A DNA stretch of 13,340 nt from Alphaproteobacteria bacterium (GTDB taxonomy: Bacteria > Pseudomonadota > Alphaproteobacteria > Rickettsiales > UBA1997): the NCBI GenBank assembly GCA_016869695.1, contig VGDN01000011.1, positions 1 through 13,340 on the forward strand, written 5' to 3'. Positions 1 to 8,241 of the stretch are shown here, in pieces (the stretch's first letter is position 1; each line of letters begins with the position of its first letter). The translations under genes and the position numbers were made by a program. The notes under the pieces are model-generated. The model had not been told where the DNA came from. It made no database searches and saw only the letters and a program-made list of their open reading frames with translations.

Positions 1-261
1 TACATTACTGATTCCGGCATCGACACCGGCGACATCATTGGATTTTCTAAAAGCGAAATCGATTGGAAAGTGTCGCTACTTACCAACATAAACAATATTT
101 ACCAATCTGGCTGTAGCCTAATCCTTAGTAGCTTAGAGAAGATTTTTTCTGGCCAAAAAATCGAAGTAATTAGTCAGAAAACTTTGGGGGCAGGGCAATA
201 TTTTTCTTATCCAAAACAAAGCGATGTGCAGAGATTTACTGCATTTATGAAGCTGTACTAA
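1..261 (+). CDS. Formyltransferase-family protein, C-terminal fragment (5' end outside window)
   Basis: The frame is open from the first base and ends at TAA 259-261, giving 86 visible residues. It begins YITDSGIDTGDII, which matches the conserved end of the formyltransferase catalytic domain (methionyl-tRNA formyltransferase and sugar N-formyltransferases), where the Asp of the D-x-G-D-I block lies at the active site. The end, near QYFSYPKQSDVQRF, resembles the tail of formyltransferase domains. These enzymes move a formyl group from 10-formyltetrahydrofolate to an amine. The substrate cannot be told from this piece; it lacks room for the usual C-terminal OB-like domain of methionyl-tRNA formyltransferase, so a sugar-type or stand-alone formyltransferase is at least as likely. 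Its last 17 bases overlap the 3' end of the convergent panE. Confidence 0.7.
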   Translation, partial: YITDSGIDTGDIIGFSKSEIDWKVSLLTNINNIYQSGCSLILSSLEKIFSGQKIEVISQKTLGAGQYFSYPKQSDVQRFTAFMKLY

Positions 262-1153
262 GTCTCCAATAAAAATCCCGAATCAAAGGCAGAGTAATAT
301 TTTGTTCGCGCGCGAAGCGCAGAGTGTTGCCGAGGATTGCTTCGATCTCCATTTTTCTGCCGGCTCTGAAGTCTAGAAGCATGCTGGTTAGTGCGGGATT
401 TTTTCGGGCAGCAGTGGCAGCGATTGTTTGGTCGATTAGTTCTTTGGAAAGTTCATAGCCCTGTGATTTGGCTATGGTTGCGACCTCGAACATTACGTCT
501 CTCACCAATTTTTTTAGCCGCGGATTGTCTAGAATCTGCTTGGTGTCCAGCCCACCTGCCACAACCGAAATCGGATTGAAAGAGGCGTTCCACAAAAGTT
601 TTTTCCAGCGGTCGAATTGGATGTCACCACTGATGGCACAAGGCACGCCGGATTTTTGCCACAAAGTAAGTAGCTCACGAGTTTTTTGCAGATTGGGATT
701 TTGATATTCGCCAATTGTCAGCCGCCCATCACCACAATGCTCGACTAAAGCGGGCTGAGTTTTTTTAACGTCAACAAAGGCGATGATGCTTAGAAGATGG
801 TGCTGCGGAAATGCTGTCGCGAGATCTTTTTCGATAAAAATTCCGTTTTGAATAATAGCGATTGAAGTCTGTGGGGCCAGGACTGGCCTAATTATATCAG
901 GTAGAGAAATTTCTGGCAGAACTTTAGTGGCGATTAAAATCAGATCCGGTTTTCCTTGGTAATCCTTGCTGTCGCGCAAGGTTTGGCTTGGCTCAAAAAC
1001 ACAATCACCCCAAATGCTTTCAACCCTGATTCCGTTTTGTTTTATTTGTTCGTAGTCAGAACGGCAGACAGCCGAAACTTCAGCACCAGCTTGTGCCAGC
1101 TTTGCTGCGTAGAGTCCGCCAATTGCTCCGGTGCCGATTACGAGAATTTTCAT
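245..1153 (-). CDS. panE: 2-dehydropantoate 2-reductase (ketopantoate reductase)
   Basis: This enzyme reduces 2-dehydropantoate to pantoate with NADPH, the second committed step to pantothenate and coenzyme A, in the cytoplasm. The 302 residues are the normal family length. Seen: a Rossmann start with GTGAIG at residues 7-12; IQNG at 101-104; the catalytic stretch WKKLLWNASFN with Lys185, Asn189 and Asn193 at the spacing known for E. coli PanE; and a C-terminal block with Ser257 and Glu269, again at the expected 12-residue spacing. It starts at ATG 1153 and ends TAA at 245; no Shine-Dalgarno sequence is visible. It lies downstream of ilvC on the same strand, but the strong hairpin after ilvC suggests separate transcription. 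IlvC is known to reduce ketopantoate weakly in some bacteria, so the two activities may back each other up. Some PanE-like proteins act on other 2-oxo acids. Confidence 0.9.
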   Translation of the reverse strand: MKILVIGTGAIGGLYAAKLAQAGAEVSAVCRSDYEQIKQNGIRVESIWGDCVFEPSQTLRDSKDYQGKPDLILIATKVLPEISLPDIIRPVLAPQTSIAIIQNGIFIEKDLATAFPQHHLLSIIAFVDVKKTQPALVEHCGDGRLTIGEYQNPNLQKTRELLTLWQKSGVPCAISGDIQFDRWKKLLWNASFNPISVVAGGLDTKQILDNPRLKKLVRDVMFEVATIAKSQGYELSKELIDQTIAATAARKNPALTSMLLDFRAGRKMEIEAILGNTLRFAREQNITLPLIRDFYWRLSTAS

Positions 1154-1168
1154 CTAAGATAAATTTGA

Positions 1169-1188
1169 TTTTCGCCTTAAGGCGAAAA
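1169..1188. promoter_or_regulatory. Perfect 20-base palindrome upstream of panE
   Basis: The sequence ttttcgcctt/aaggcgaaaa is exactly self-complementary over 20 bases. Its near edge is 15 bases upstream of the panE start codon. It could be an operator for a dimeric repressor, a hairpin in the panE leader (8-bp stem with a TTAA loop), or one of the small palindromic repeats common in this window. There is no way to choose between these from one copy. Confidence 0.4.
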
Positions 1189-1207
1189 ATTTTGTAAAAA
1201 CCTGTAA

Positions 1208-1226
1208 AGCCTTGTGTTTAAAGGCT
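1208..1226. repeat. Small hairpin in the ilvC-panE spacer
   Basis: The arms agcctt (1208-1213) and aaggct (1221-1226) can pair across a 7-base loop. No T-run follows on either strand, so a terminator role is not supported. It lies in the 233-base spacer between ilvC and panE, which holds no gene but is full of hairpins. Confidence 0.3.
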
Positions 1227-1251
1227 GAATCAACTCCCCCATGACTTACAC

Positions 1252-1287
1252 AAAACCCATCTTTTGCTCTGAAGCAAAAGCGGTTTT
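1252..1287. repeat. Two-part hairpin in the ilvC-panE spacer
   Basis: An inner stem cttttgct (1261-1268) / agcaaaag (1273-1280) with a CTGA loop is extended by an outer stem aaaacc (1252-1257) / ggtttt (1282-1287), with a small internal loop. It directly follows the ilvC terminator in the direction of ilvC transcription. It may be a back-up terminator, an RNA-stabilising structure or a palindromic repeat. Confidence 0.4.
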
Positions 1288-1313
1288 ACGACGAGGATGG
1301 TTTGGATAAATAA

Positions 1314-1367
1314 AAAAGGGTCTGACCCCTTAGGGAGTCAGACCCTTTTGGTTTTATTAAAACCAAA
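1314..1367 (-). terminator. Intrinsic terminator of ilvC, two overlapping hairpins
   Basis: The arms aaaagggtctgac (1314-1326) and gtcagaccctttt (1337-1349) pair perfectly over 13 bp, with a further CCC/GGG pairing in the loop. Read on the minus strand the stem runs into a T-run (tttttta), which is the layout of a factor-independent terminator 38 bases past the ilvC stop codon. A second perfect stem, tttggtttt (1347-1355) / aaaaccaaa (1359-1367), comes first in ilvC transcription and shares three bases with the main stem, so the two compete slightly. The GGGTCTGACCCC core resembles palindromic repeats I have seen scattered in other bacterial genomes, so this may be a repeat recruited as a terminator. 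Confidence 0.75.
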
Positions 1368-1386
1368 TCCGTCAGGATTGAGCTAC

Positions 1387-2555
<1,169 letters not shown>

Positions 2556-2608
2556 GTTGGAAAGAGCCACGACCATAAATCCAAAATCTAAAACCAAAAA
2601 TTTTATTT

Positions 2609-2637
2609 CCCCCTAAATCCCCCCAAGGGGGGACTTG
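2609..2637. repeat. C-run/G-run palindrome upstream of rarA
   Basis: A run of five C, then taaa, then tcccccc (2618-2624), aa, and gggggga (2627-2633) makes a 7-bp stem with almost no loop, more realistically 5 bp with a 6-base loop. It resembles C/G-rich palindromic intergenic repeats seen in many bacterial genomes. It lies 22 bases before the rarA start codon. The rest of the 100-base stretch between element A and rarA is A/T-rich, and I see no clear promoter in it. Confidence 0.5.
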
Positions 2638-2655
2638 GCAAAAATCTAAAAATTT

Positions 2656-3888
2656 ATGTCCAACCCTCTCGCCGACCTAATCCGTCCTGAAAGCCTATCT
2701 GACTTGATAGGACAGGAACATCTCTTTGGTGAAAGAGGGATTTTATCGCTGATTCTGGAGAGTAAAAAAATTCCTTCGCTGATTTTGTGTGGACCTCCAG
2801 GAGTAGGAAAGACAACGATCGCCAAGGCATTGGCCAGAATTTCTGACGCTGAATTTGTACTGCTGTCGGCGATTAATTCGGGAGTGGCGGATGTTAGAAA
2901 AATAATCAGTAAATCCCCTGAGCACCGGGCACCGGGCACCGGGCACAGAATCTTGATGATCGACGAGATCCATCACTTCAACAAAACGCAGCAGGATTTG
3001 TTCCTACCGGCGATAGAGAGTGGCACGATTACCTTGATTGGCACGACGACAGAGAATCCATCTTTTCATCTAAATTCTGCTCTGCTTTCGCGCTGTAAGG
3101 TGGTGACGCTAAAATCGCTCGACGAAGTGGCGTTAGAAAAAATTATGCAGCGTGCGGAGAAGATTGTCGGCAAGGAGTTACCGCTTACTAAAGATGGTCG
3201 TGAGGCCTTGATTTCTCTGGCTTGCGGCGATGCACGTTATTTGTTAAATATCTGTGAAATTATTTTTGATCAGCCGTTACTCGACTCGGAAAGCTTACAA
3301 AAACTCATCTCCAAACGGGCGGCGCATTTCGACAAAAAAGGCGATTTTCACTACAACCTAATCAGCGCCTTCCACAAGTCGTTGCGTGGCTCTGACGTTG
3401 ACGCAGCGCTGTATTACCTAGCGCGCATGTTAACCGCAAAAGAGGATCCTTACTACATCCTGCGCCGCCTCATGCGTTTCGCCTCAGAAGATGTCGGGCT
3501 CGCCGATCCAAACGCTCTCACGCAAGTTGCGGTTGCGAAGGATGCTTATGATTTTTTGGGAAGCCCGGAAGGTGAGCTAGCAATTACGCAGGCGGTGATT
3601 TACTGCGCTACCGCACCGAAATCTAACGCCGCTTACTTAGCGCATAAAGCCATGCTGGACTCGGCTTCTCGCTCATCTCATCTTTTGCCGCCAGAAAATA
3701 TTTTAAGCGCGCCGTCAGGCTATATCTACGACCACGACACGCCAAACTGCTTCTCCGGCCAGGATTTTTTCCCGCGTGAAATGTCGCACCAAAAATTTTA
3801 CGAACCGAATGAAAGAGGGTTTGAGAGGGAGGTGAAGAAGCGGTTGGAATATTGGAGTGGGTTGAAAGGGAAGATTACTGCCGCCTAA
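2656..3888 (+). CDS. rarA: Replication-associated recombination protein A (AAA+ ATPase RarA/MgsA)
   Basis: RarA is a cytoplasmic tetrameric ATPase of the clamp-loader clade that acts at stalled replication forks and binds single-strand-binding protein. Seen in the 410 residues: a start of the family form (PLADLIRPESLSDLIGQEHL); Walker A GPPGVGKT at 46-53; Walker B MIDEIHHF at 101-108; sensor 1 GTTTENPSF at 129-137; sensor 2 region GDARYLLN at 191-198; then the RarA-specific C-terminal part with DFHYNLISAFHKSLRGSD (about 230-247), LARML, EDVGLADP and APKSNAAY. Start ATG 2656 matches the family N-terminus but has no Shine-Dalgarno sequence. Residues 90-96, just before Walker B, are encoded by a 7-base tandem repeat. 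It is the only complete plus-strand gene here, divergent from ilvC and ending 15 bases before the stop of a convergent small ORF. Confidence 0.96.
   Translation: MSNPLADLIRPESLSDLIGQEHLFGERGILSLILESKKIPSLILCGPPGVGKTTIAKALARISDAEFVLLSAINSGVADVRKIISKSPEHRAPGTGHRILMIDEIHHFNKTQQDLFLPAIESGTITLIGTTTENPSFHLNSALLSRCKVVTLKSLDEVALEKIMQRAEKIVGKELPLTKDGREALISLACGDARYLLNICEIIFDQPLLDSESLQKLISKRAAHFDKKGDFHYNLISAFHKSLRGSDVDAALYYLARMLTAKEDPYYILRRLMRFASEDVGLADPNALTQVAVAKDAYDFLGSPEGELAITQAVIYCATAPKSNAAYLAHKAMLDSASRSSHLLPPENILSAPSGYIYDHDTPNCFSGQDFFPREMSHQKFYEPNERGFEREVKKRLEYWSGLKGKITAA
2923..2943. repeat. Heptamer tandem repeat inside rarA (3 units)
   Basis: Three exact copies of caccggg stand head to tail, with a further cac after them. 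Three units make 21 bases, so the reading frame is kept and residues HRAPGTG are encoded in the variable stretch before Walker B. The bases are much richer in G and C than the surrounding gene. A similar 7-base repeat is present in murF (7997-8024). Confidence 0.85.
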
Positions 3889-3903
3889 TAGATTGAGGTT
3901 GGG

Positions 3904-4134
3904 CTACTTACGATCCTTCGATTCTGTTGCTTTTGATCGTTGCTTCAGTGCCTCGGCGCTAATTCTACTAGTTGTTTTTCTCTCTTCTTCTAAATCTTTA
4001 CTGCGAAACATCTTGTCGGCATTAATCTCACGACCATTATCATCCTTTACATGTTTGCTGATTGTTGTGGATGGCGGTGGGGGAGATGGTGGCATTGTTG
4101 CGTCTGCCATGTTTTTATCTTTAAGGTACTTCAT
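3904..4134 (-). CDS. Small proline-rich, charged hypothetical protein
   Basis: I do not recognise this 76-residue ORF. It begins at ATG 4134 (a second ATG at 4110 would give 68 residues starting MADATMPP). The N-terminal third holds a proline-rich stretch PPSPPPPSTT; the rest is hydrophilic with many Lys, Arg, Glu and Asp, and no membrane segment or Cys. It lies 61 bases downstream of cimA on the same strand and may be read from the cimA transcript. The opposite strand is also open here (82 codons, 3893-4141). The minus-strand reading is preferred because its product is soluble-looking and co-oriented with cimA, while the plus product would be a hydrophobic Ser/Leu/Gly-rich peptide. Neither start has a clear ribosome binding site, so this may not be a gene. 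Confidence 0.4.
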   Translation of the reverse strand: MKYLKDKNMADATMPPSPPPPSTTISKHVKDDNGREINADKMFRSKDLEEERKTTSRISAEALKQRSKATESKDRK

Positions 4135-4195
4135 GTCTTAGCGATTCTGTCTTTTGTTGGGATGAGGAGTTCGTGGTAGCGTTTGAGATTCTTGG

Positions 4196-5752
4196 TCAAT
4201 GGGTTCCATTTTCTCTTAGTAAGTTGTAAGTAATCGAGTCGTGAAGGGCGTGGAATGAGGCGTCGACGATGTTTTCGGAAACACCGATTGTTGTCCATTT
4301 GTTACCCTTTTCATCGGATGATTCGATTTGTACGCGAGTGACTGCTTTGGTGCCAGCTGACGGTGTGAGGATGCGTACTTTATAATCAGTGAGGCGAACA
4401 TTCTTTAGGTTTGGATATTTGCGAGAAAGTGCTTTACGCAAGGCTTTATCGAGGGCGTTGACTGGGCCATTTCCTTCCGCAACCGACATCGTCACCTTAC
4501 CATTAACGCGGATTTTAATCGTGGCTTCGGATGGTTTGCCCTGCTCGTCGAGCACGCGGAAAGAGATGAGGTCGAAGAAATTTGGAACGGAGGCGAGGAA
4601 TTTTTGAGCCAAAATCTCAAAGCTCGCATCGGCGGCGTCGTAGGCGTAGCCTTGTGCTTCGAGTTCTTTTACTTTTGTTACTAATCCGGCGACATTGCTT
4701 GCTTCAATGCCAAGCTCCCTTAGGCGCGAGATGATGTTAGAGCGGCCGGCTTGGTCGGAGATCATGATTTGGCGATGATTACCCACCTTTTCTGGAGCTA
4801 CATGCTCATAACATTCCGGATTCTTTTCGACTGCTGAGACATGTAATCCACCCTTGTGCGCGAAGGCGTAGTGACCGACATAAGGTGCGAATTTGTCGCG
4901 CTCCTTGTTTAAGAGATCATCCAGAAAATGTGAGGTTTTGCTGAGATTCTTTAAGTGTTTTTCATCGATGCCGACATCGTATCTAAGCTTTAAAACTAAG
5001 GTTGGGATAAGGGTTATGAGGTTTGCATTTCCGCAGCGCTCACCAAGTCCGTTAATTGTTCCCTGAATTTGTCTTGCTCCGGCCTCAATGGCGGCGAGTG
5101 AGTTAGCAACTGCATTACCGGTATCGTTGTGACAGTGAATACCAAGATTTTCGCCGGGAATTTTTTTGGTGACCTCTGAAACGATTTTAAAAATTTCGCT
5201 TGGCAGTGTTCCACCATTAGTGTCGCAAAGCACGATCCATCTAGCTCCAGCGCCATATGCCGCTTCGATCATCCGCATGGCAAAGGCGGGATTTTTTTTG
5301 TAGCCGTCAAAAAAATGCTCGGCATCAAACATCGCTTCTTTCCCCTTTTTGACGATCTGAGAGATCGATTCAGAAATCATTTTCAGATTCTCCTCCGCTG
5401 AGATGTGGAGCGCCTGCTCAAGATGAAAATCCCAACATTTGCCGACAATGCAGACCGACTTGGCATCAGAATTTATGAGGGCATTAAGGCCAGAATCATT
5501 AGCGGCAGAAGTGTTGCTGCGGCGGGTCATGCCAAAGGCGGTGAAGTGCGATTTTTTTAGAGTGGGAAGATTGGCGAAGAACTCGTCATCGGTTGGATTG
5601 GCGCCAGGCCAGCCGCCTTCGATGTAATCAATGCCCAGCTCATCAAGTTTGCGCGCGATCTCGATTTTATCGCGTACAGAAAAATTCACCGTACTAGTCT
5701 GTGCGCCATCGCGCAGCGTTGAGTCGTAAAGGTAGATGCGAGGTTTATTCAC
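4196..5752 (-). CDS. cimA: (R)-citramalate synthase
   Basis: CimA condenses pyruvate with acetyl-CoA to citramalate, the first step of the threonine-independent route to 2-oxobutyrate and isoleucine. The 518 residues show the DRE-TIM metallolyase barrel: YDSTLRDGAQ at 9-18 (Arg14, Asp15), DYIEGGWPGANPTDDEFF at 42-59 (wording typical of CimA rather than LeuA), GIHCHNDTGNAVANS at 204-218 with the metal-binding His pair, NGLGERCGNANL at 234-245, and FAHKGGLHVSA at 297-307. From about 390 a LeuA-type allosteric domain follows, with AEGNGPVNALDKAL and the end block GVSENIVDASFHAL, so feedback control by isoleucine is likely. The start is GTG 5752, chosen because the family begins about eight residues before YDxTLRDG. 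Homocitrate or isopropylmalate synthase is less likely from the motif wording. Confidence 0.92.
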   Translation of the reverse strand: MNKPRIYLYDSTLRDGAQTSTVNFSVRDKIEIARKLDELGIDYIEGGWPGANPTDDEFFANLPTLKKSHFTAFGMTRRSNTSAANDSGLNALINSDAKSVCIVGKCWDFHLEQALHISAEENLKMISESISQIVKKGKEAMFDAEHFFDGYKKNPAFAMRMIEAAYGAGARWIVLCDTNGGTLPSEIFKIVSEVTKKIPGENLGIHCHNDTGNAVANSLAAIEAGARQIQGTINGLGERCGNANLITLIPTLVLKLRYDVGIDEKHLKNLSKTSHFLDDLLNKERDKFAPYVGHYAFAHKGGLHVSAVEKNPECYEHVAPEKVGNHRQIMISDQAGRSNIISRLRELGIEASNVAGLVTKVKELEAQGYAYDAADASFEILAQKFLASVPNFFDLISFRVLDEQGKPSEATIKIRVNGKVTMSVAEGNGPVNALDKALRKALSRKYPNLKNVRLTDYKVRILTPSAGTKAVTRVQIESSDEKGNKWTTIGVSENIVDASFHALHDSITYNLLRENGTH

Positions 5753-5772
5753 TACGTAAATTTATCTTATAC

Positions 5773-5836
5773 CATGCTTCGACAAGTTCAGCATGACTTG
5801 TTGGAATTGGTCACCATGAGCTTGTCGGAGGATGAC
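5773..5836. repeat. REP-like inverted pair between mraY and cimA
   Basis: A 25-base unit at 5773-5797 (core cttcgacaagttcagcatga) is followed by an inverted, imperfect copy at 5812-5836 (19 of 25 positions agree by eye), separated by 14 bases. The first unit can itself fold (catgct / agcatg), and the pair can form one long hairpin. Such 'ttcgacaag.tca' palindromes are common dispersed repeats in bacterial genomes. The pair fills most of the 97-base gap after mraY. There is no T-run on the minus strand, so it is not a standard terminator, though it could stabilise the mraY mRNA 3' end. Confidence 0.6.
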
Positions 5837-5849
5837 CTAAATATTTTTT

Positions 5850-6890
5850 CTAAATCATGAATATTCCCATCCCAAGCGCAGCGAATCCTGCGGAGATAAG
5901 CCAAAAGCGCTTTACCACCATCTGTTCGCTCCAGCCTTTTTTCTCGAAGTGATGATGTAACGGTGCCATGATGAAGATTCTTTTGCCACGTAGTTTGTAA
6001 GAGCCGACCTGCAGAATTACGGAGCAGGCCTCAAAGACGAAGAGTAGAGATATAACAAAAAAGATGAATTCCTGTTTAATGATGATGGCGATGAGGCCAA
6101 GTACAGAGCCGATTGCTAGACTTCCAACATCTCCCATAAAAATTTTTGCCGGTTTGAGGTTAAAGGTAAGGAAGGCAAGAATGGCACCGATTAGCGCGAT
6201 GCAGAAGAAGATGAGTTCACCGGAAAACTTAACGTGAGGAACGTGAAAATGTGCTGCCAATTCTGGTGTGGAGGAGGCGTGAATCAGTAAGATCAAACAA
6301 CTAAGGTTGATGATGGTGGGTACGGAAACTAAGCCGTCGAGTCCGTCAGTTAGGTTGACGGCGTTGGAAGTGCCGACGATTACGATATTGACGAAGAGGA
6401 CATAAAGCACGATGCCGAGTCGGACATAATACCCGTCGCCGAAAGGCAAAAAAACGCGGTTCTTAAAATGTATGTCATCAATGGCGCCGAGCCACAAGAA
6501 TGCTGCACCGATGACTGCAAACTGGATTATGATTTTAACGCTGCCGCGTAGGCCTTTCGAATTTTTGTAGAGCACTTTGGCCAAGTCGTCAGCCAGTCCA
6601 ATTGCGGCGAAAGTTAAGAAGATGACGCAGACGACAAGGATATAGCGATTAGTGAAATCGATGAAAAGTACTGTGGTTGTAAGTGTGGCAAGGATGATGA
6701 ATATTCCACCCATGGTTGGAGTTTTTTGCTTGCTGGCCAAATGTGTAGCTGGTCCATCGCTTCGAATTGGCTGAAACAGCTTCGAATTCTGTATGTATTT
6801 TTTGATCGAGAAAAAACCAACCAGATAGGATGAAGCTAGACAGAGCAAGGACTTAAGCCAGAGGTGAGAAGTAATAAAGCTAGTGAGCAC
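5850..6890 (-). CDS. mraY: Phospho-N-acetylmuramoyl-pentapeptide transferase
   Basis: MraY is an integral inner-membrane enzyme that transfers phospho-MurNAc-pentapeptide from UDP to undecaprenyl phosphate, making lipid I; it needs magnesium. Seen in the 346 residues: about ten hydrophobic segments; RSDGPATHLASKQKTPTMGG at 43-62; the DD pair at 101-102 in LADDLAK; NAVNLTDGLDGL at 176-187; KPAKIFMGDVGSLA at 246-259 with Asp254; and MAPLHHHFEKKGWSE at 308-322. All conserved acidic and His residues are in place. The start is GTG 6890 within the end of murF, giving an 11-base overlap and probable translational coupling; the N-terminus is shorter than in E. coli, and no Shine-Dalgarno sequence is seen. 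It is the last gene of the minus-strand run; murD, which often follows, is absent. Confidence 0.96.
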   Translation of the reverse strand: MLTSFITSHLWLKSLLCLASSYLVGFFSIKKYIQNSKLFQPIRSDGPATHLASKQKTPTMGGIFIILATLTTTVLFIDFTNRYILVVCVIFLTFAAIGLADDLAKVLYKNSKGLRGSVKIIIQFAVIGAAFLWLGAIDDIHFKNRVFLPFGDGYYVRLGIVLYVLFVNIVIVGTSNAVNLTDGLDGLVSVPTIINLSCLILLIHASSTPELAAHFHVPHVKFSGELIFFCIALIGAILAFLTFNLKPAKIFMGDVGSLAIGSVLGLIAIIIKQEFIFFVISLLFVFEACSVILQVGSYKLRGKRIFIMAPLHHHFEKKGWSEQMVVKRFWLISAGFAALGMGIFMI

Positions 6891-8241
6891 GAAGAAGTTT
6901 TTCGATGATCTTATCCATCTTCATTCCGTGTGAACCTTTGACATAAAGCACATCGCCATCACGCAGCAATGCTTGAATTTCTAGGCTTGCAGAAAGTGAA
7001 TCAGGAAAAGTTTTGAAGGAATTTTCGGGAAGGATGTGAGCGGCAGCAGACATTTTTTCACCGACCAGCACAGCAAAATCAATGCCAAACTCAGCCAATG
7101 AGTTAATCACCTTTTCATGAATATCGGCAGATTTTTCGCCGAGTTCTAGCATGTCGCCGAGCGCTGCCACGATTCTTTTTTTGCCGAGCTTTTCTTTGAT
7201 GTTGCGAGCATATTCCAATCCGACGCGCATTGACGGGAGGCTGGCATTGTAGGTCTCATCTATAATTGCGATGCCGTTAACTTCGTTAATTTTTCCACGA
7301 CCAGCTTTGCTTTCTAAATTTTTTAGAGCGGCGAGACCTTTTGCTAAATCCTTGCCAAACAAGTCCAGGCAAGCCACGGCGATGATCGAGTTGTTAATTG
7401 TTGCAGGGTGAAGTGAGTTGAGTTGATAGTAGATTTCTTTGCCATTCGGCAGTTTAGCGGTGATTTTGTTGTTTAGGATTTGGTAATCCGCCCCAGTTTT
7501 TTTGCCGAAGGAAAATGTCTGCAAGCTTTGTGTCCTTTTCTTCAAATAGTCATAATGCAGATTGTCGGAATTCAGTAGAGCGATCCCTTCTTTAGCTAAT
7601 CCCGAAAAAATTTCTGCCTTCGCTGCGGCGATTTCTTGCTCATTTTTGAAGAACTCGATGTGAACAGGGTGAACATTGGTTATTAGTGCGAGATGAGGTT
7701 GGGTAAGCCTTGCGAGGGGCTCGATCTCGCCAGCATGGTTCATTCCCATCTCAAAAATTCCGTAATCACAATCGCGTGGAAAGTTGGCGAGAGTAAGTGG
7801 CAGACCGATGTGATTATTTAAATTCCCCTTCGTCGCGAAAGTTTTTCCCTGCGTCGCAAACACCAATTCCAACATATCTTTCGTGCCGGTTTTGCCTACA
7901 GAGCCAGTAAGAGCGATGATTTTGGCGTGACTTCTTTTGCGCGAAAAGGCGGCGAGTTTGTTTAAGGTGGAGAATGTGTTGGAAACAAGAATGGTTGGTA
8001 GTCGGCAGTTGGTAGTTGGCAGTCGGTTGATGATTATAGTTTTACAGCCATTGGCTGTTGCCTGCTCGATAAAATCATGTCCGTCGTTTTTTTCACCTTT
8101 TAGGGCAATGAAGAGACCACTTTTTACTTGTTTGCGGCTGTCGATTACGACTTCATCAACTTCTAAATCATCAGGCAGATTTTCTTGCAAAACCTCGCCA
8201 GCTAAGGCTTCAAGCAGCTCATCTTTTGTCCAGATGGTCAT
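6880..8241 (-). CDS. murF: UDP-MurNAc-tripeptide:D-alanyl-D-alanine ligase
   Basis: MurF is the cytoplasmic ATP-dependent ligase that adds D-Ala-D-Ala to UDP-MurNAc-tripeptide, just before the MraY step. Seen in the 453 residues: N-terminal substrate domain with DSRKQVKSGLFIALKG (34-49) and DGHDF; P-loop TGSVGKTGTK at 112-121, a wording usual in alphaproteobacterial MurF; GNLNNHIGLPLTL at 139-151; FEMGMNHAGEIEPLA at 163-177; AGRG at 313-316; DETYNASLPSM at 328-338; LGDMLELG at 361-368; and VKGSHGMKMD at 434-443. The central ATPase and C-terminal domains are intact. Residues 73-82, in a loop of the N-terminal domain, come from a heptamer repeat. The start ATG 8241 overlaps the stop of the upstream ankyrin gene as ATGA, with no Shine-Dalgarno sequence, so translation probably depends on reinitiation after that gene. 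murE is not upstream. Confidence 0.97.
   Translation of the reverse strand: MTIWTKDELLEALAGEVLQENLPDDLEVDEVVIDSRKQVKSGLFIALKGEKNDGHDFIEQATANGCKTIIINRLPTTNCRLPTILVSNTFSTLNKLAAFSRKRSHAKIIALTGSVGKTGTKDMLELVFATQGKTFATKGNLNNHIGLPLTLANFPRDCDYGIFEMGMNHAGEIEPLARLTQPHLALITNVHPVHIEFFKNEQEIAAAKAEIFSGLAKEGIALLNSDNLHYDYLKKRTQSLQTFSFGKKTGADYQILNNKITAKLPNGKEIYYQLNSLHPATINNSIIAVACLDLFGKDLAKGLAALKNLESKAGRGKINEVNGIAIIDETYNASLPSMRVGLEYARNIKEKLGKKRIVAALGDMLELGEKSADIHEKVINSLAEFGIDFAVLVGEKMSAAAHILPENSFKTFPDSLSASLEIQALLRDGDVLYVKGSHGMKMDKIIEKLLRAH
7997..8024. repeat. Degenerate heptamer tandem repeat inside murF (4 units)
   Basis: Read on the plus strand, four 7-base units follow each other with consensus GG(T/C)AGT(T/C): ggtagtc, ggcagtt, ggtagtt, ggcagtc; a weaker fifth (ggttgat) follows. 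On the murF strand they encode RLPTTNCRLP (residues 73-82), itself an imperfect repeat of RLPT. They sit in a loop of the MurF N-terminal domain away from the ATP site. Unit length equals that of the rarA repeat, but the sequence differs. Confidence 0.8.

Noticed and set aside
3893..4141. Plus-strand ORF of 82 codons as a membrane protein
   Set aside because: Its hydrophobic Leu/Ser/Gly-rich product mirrors the charged and proline codons of the minus-strand reading, and it has no ribosome binding site or neighbour on that strand except rarA.
6880..8241. MurF with a damaged P-loop because of Gly at the position after GKT
   Set aside because: GKTG is, to my knowledge, the common form in alphaproteobacterial MurF, so it is a clade marker and not a defect.
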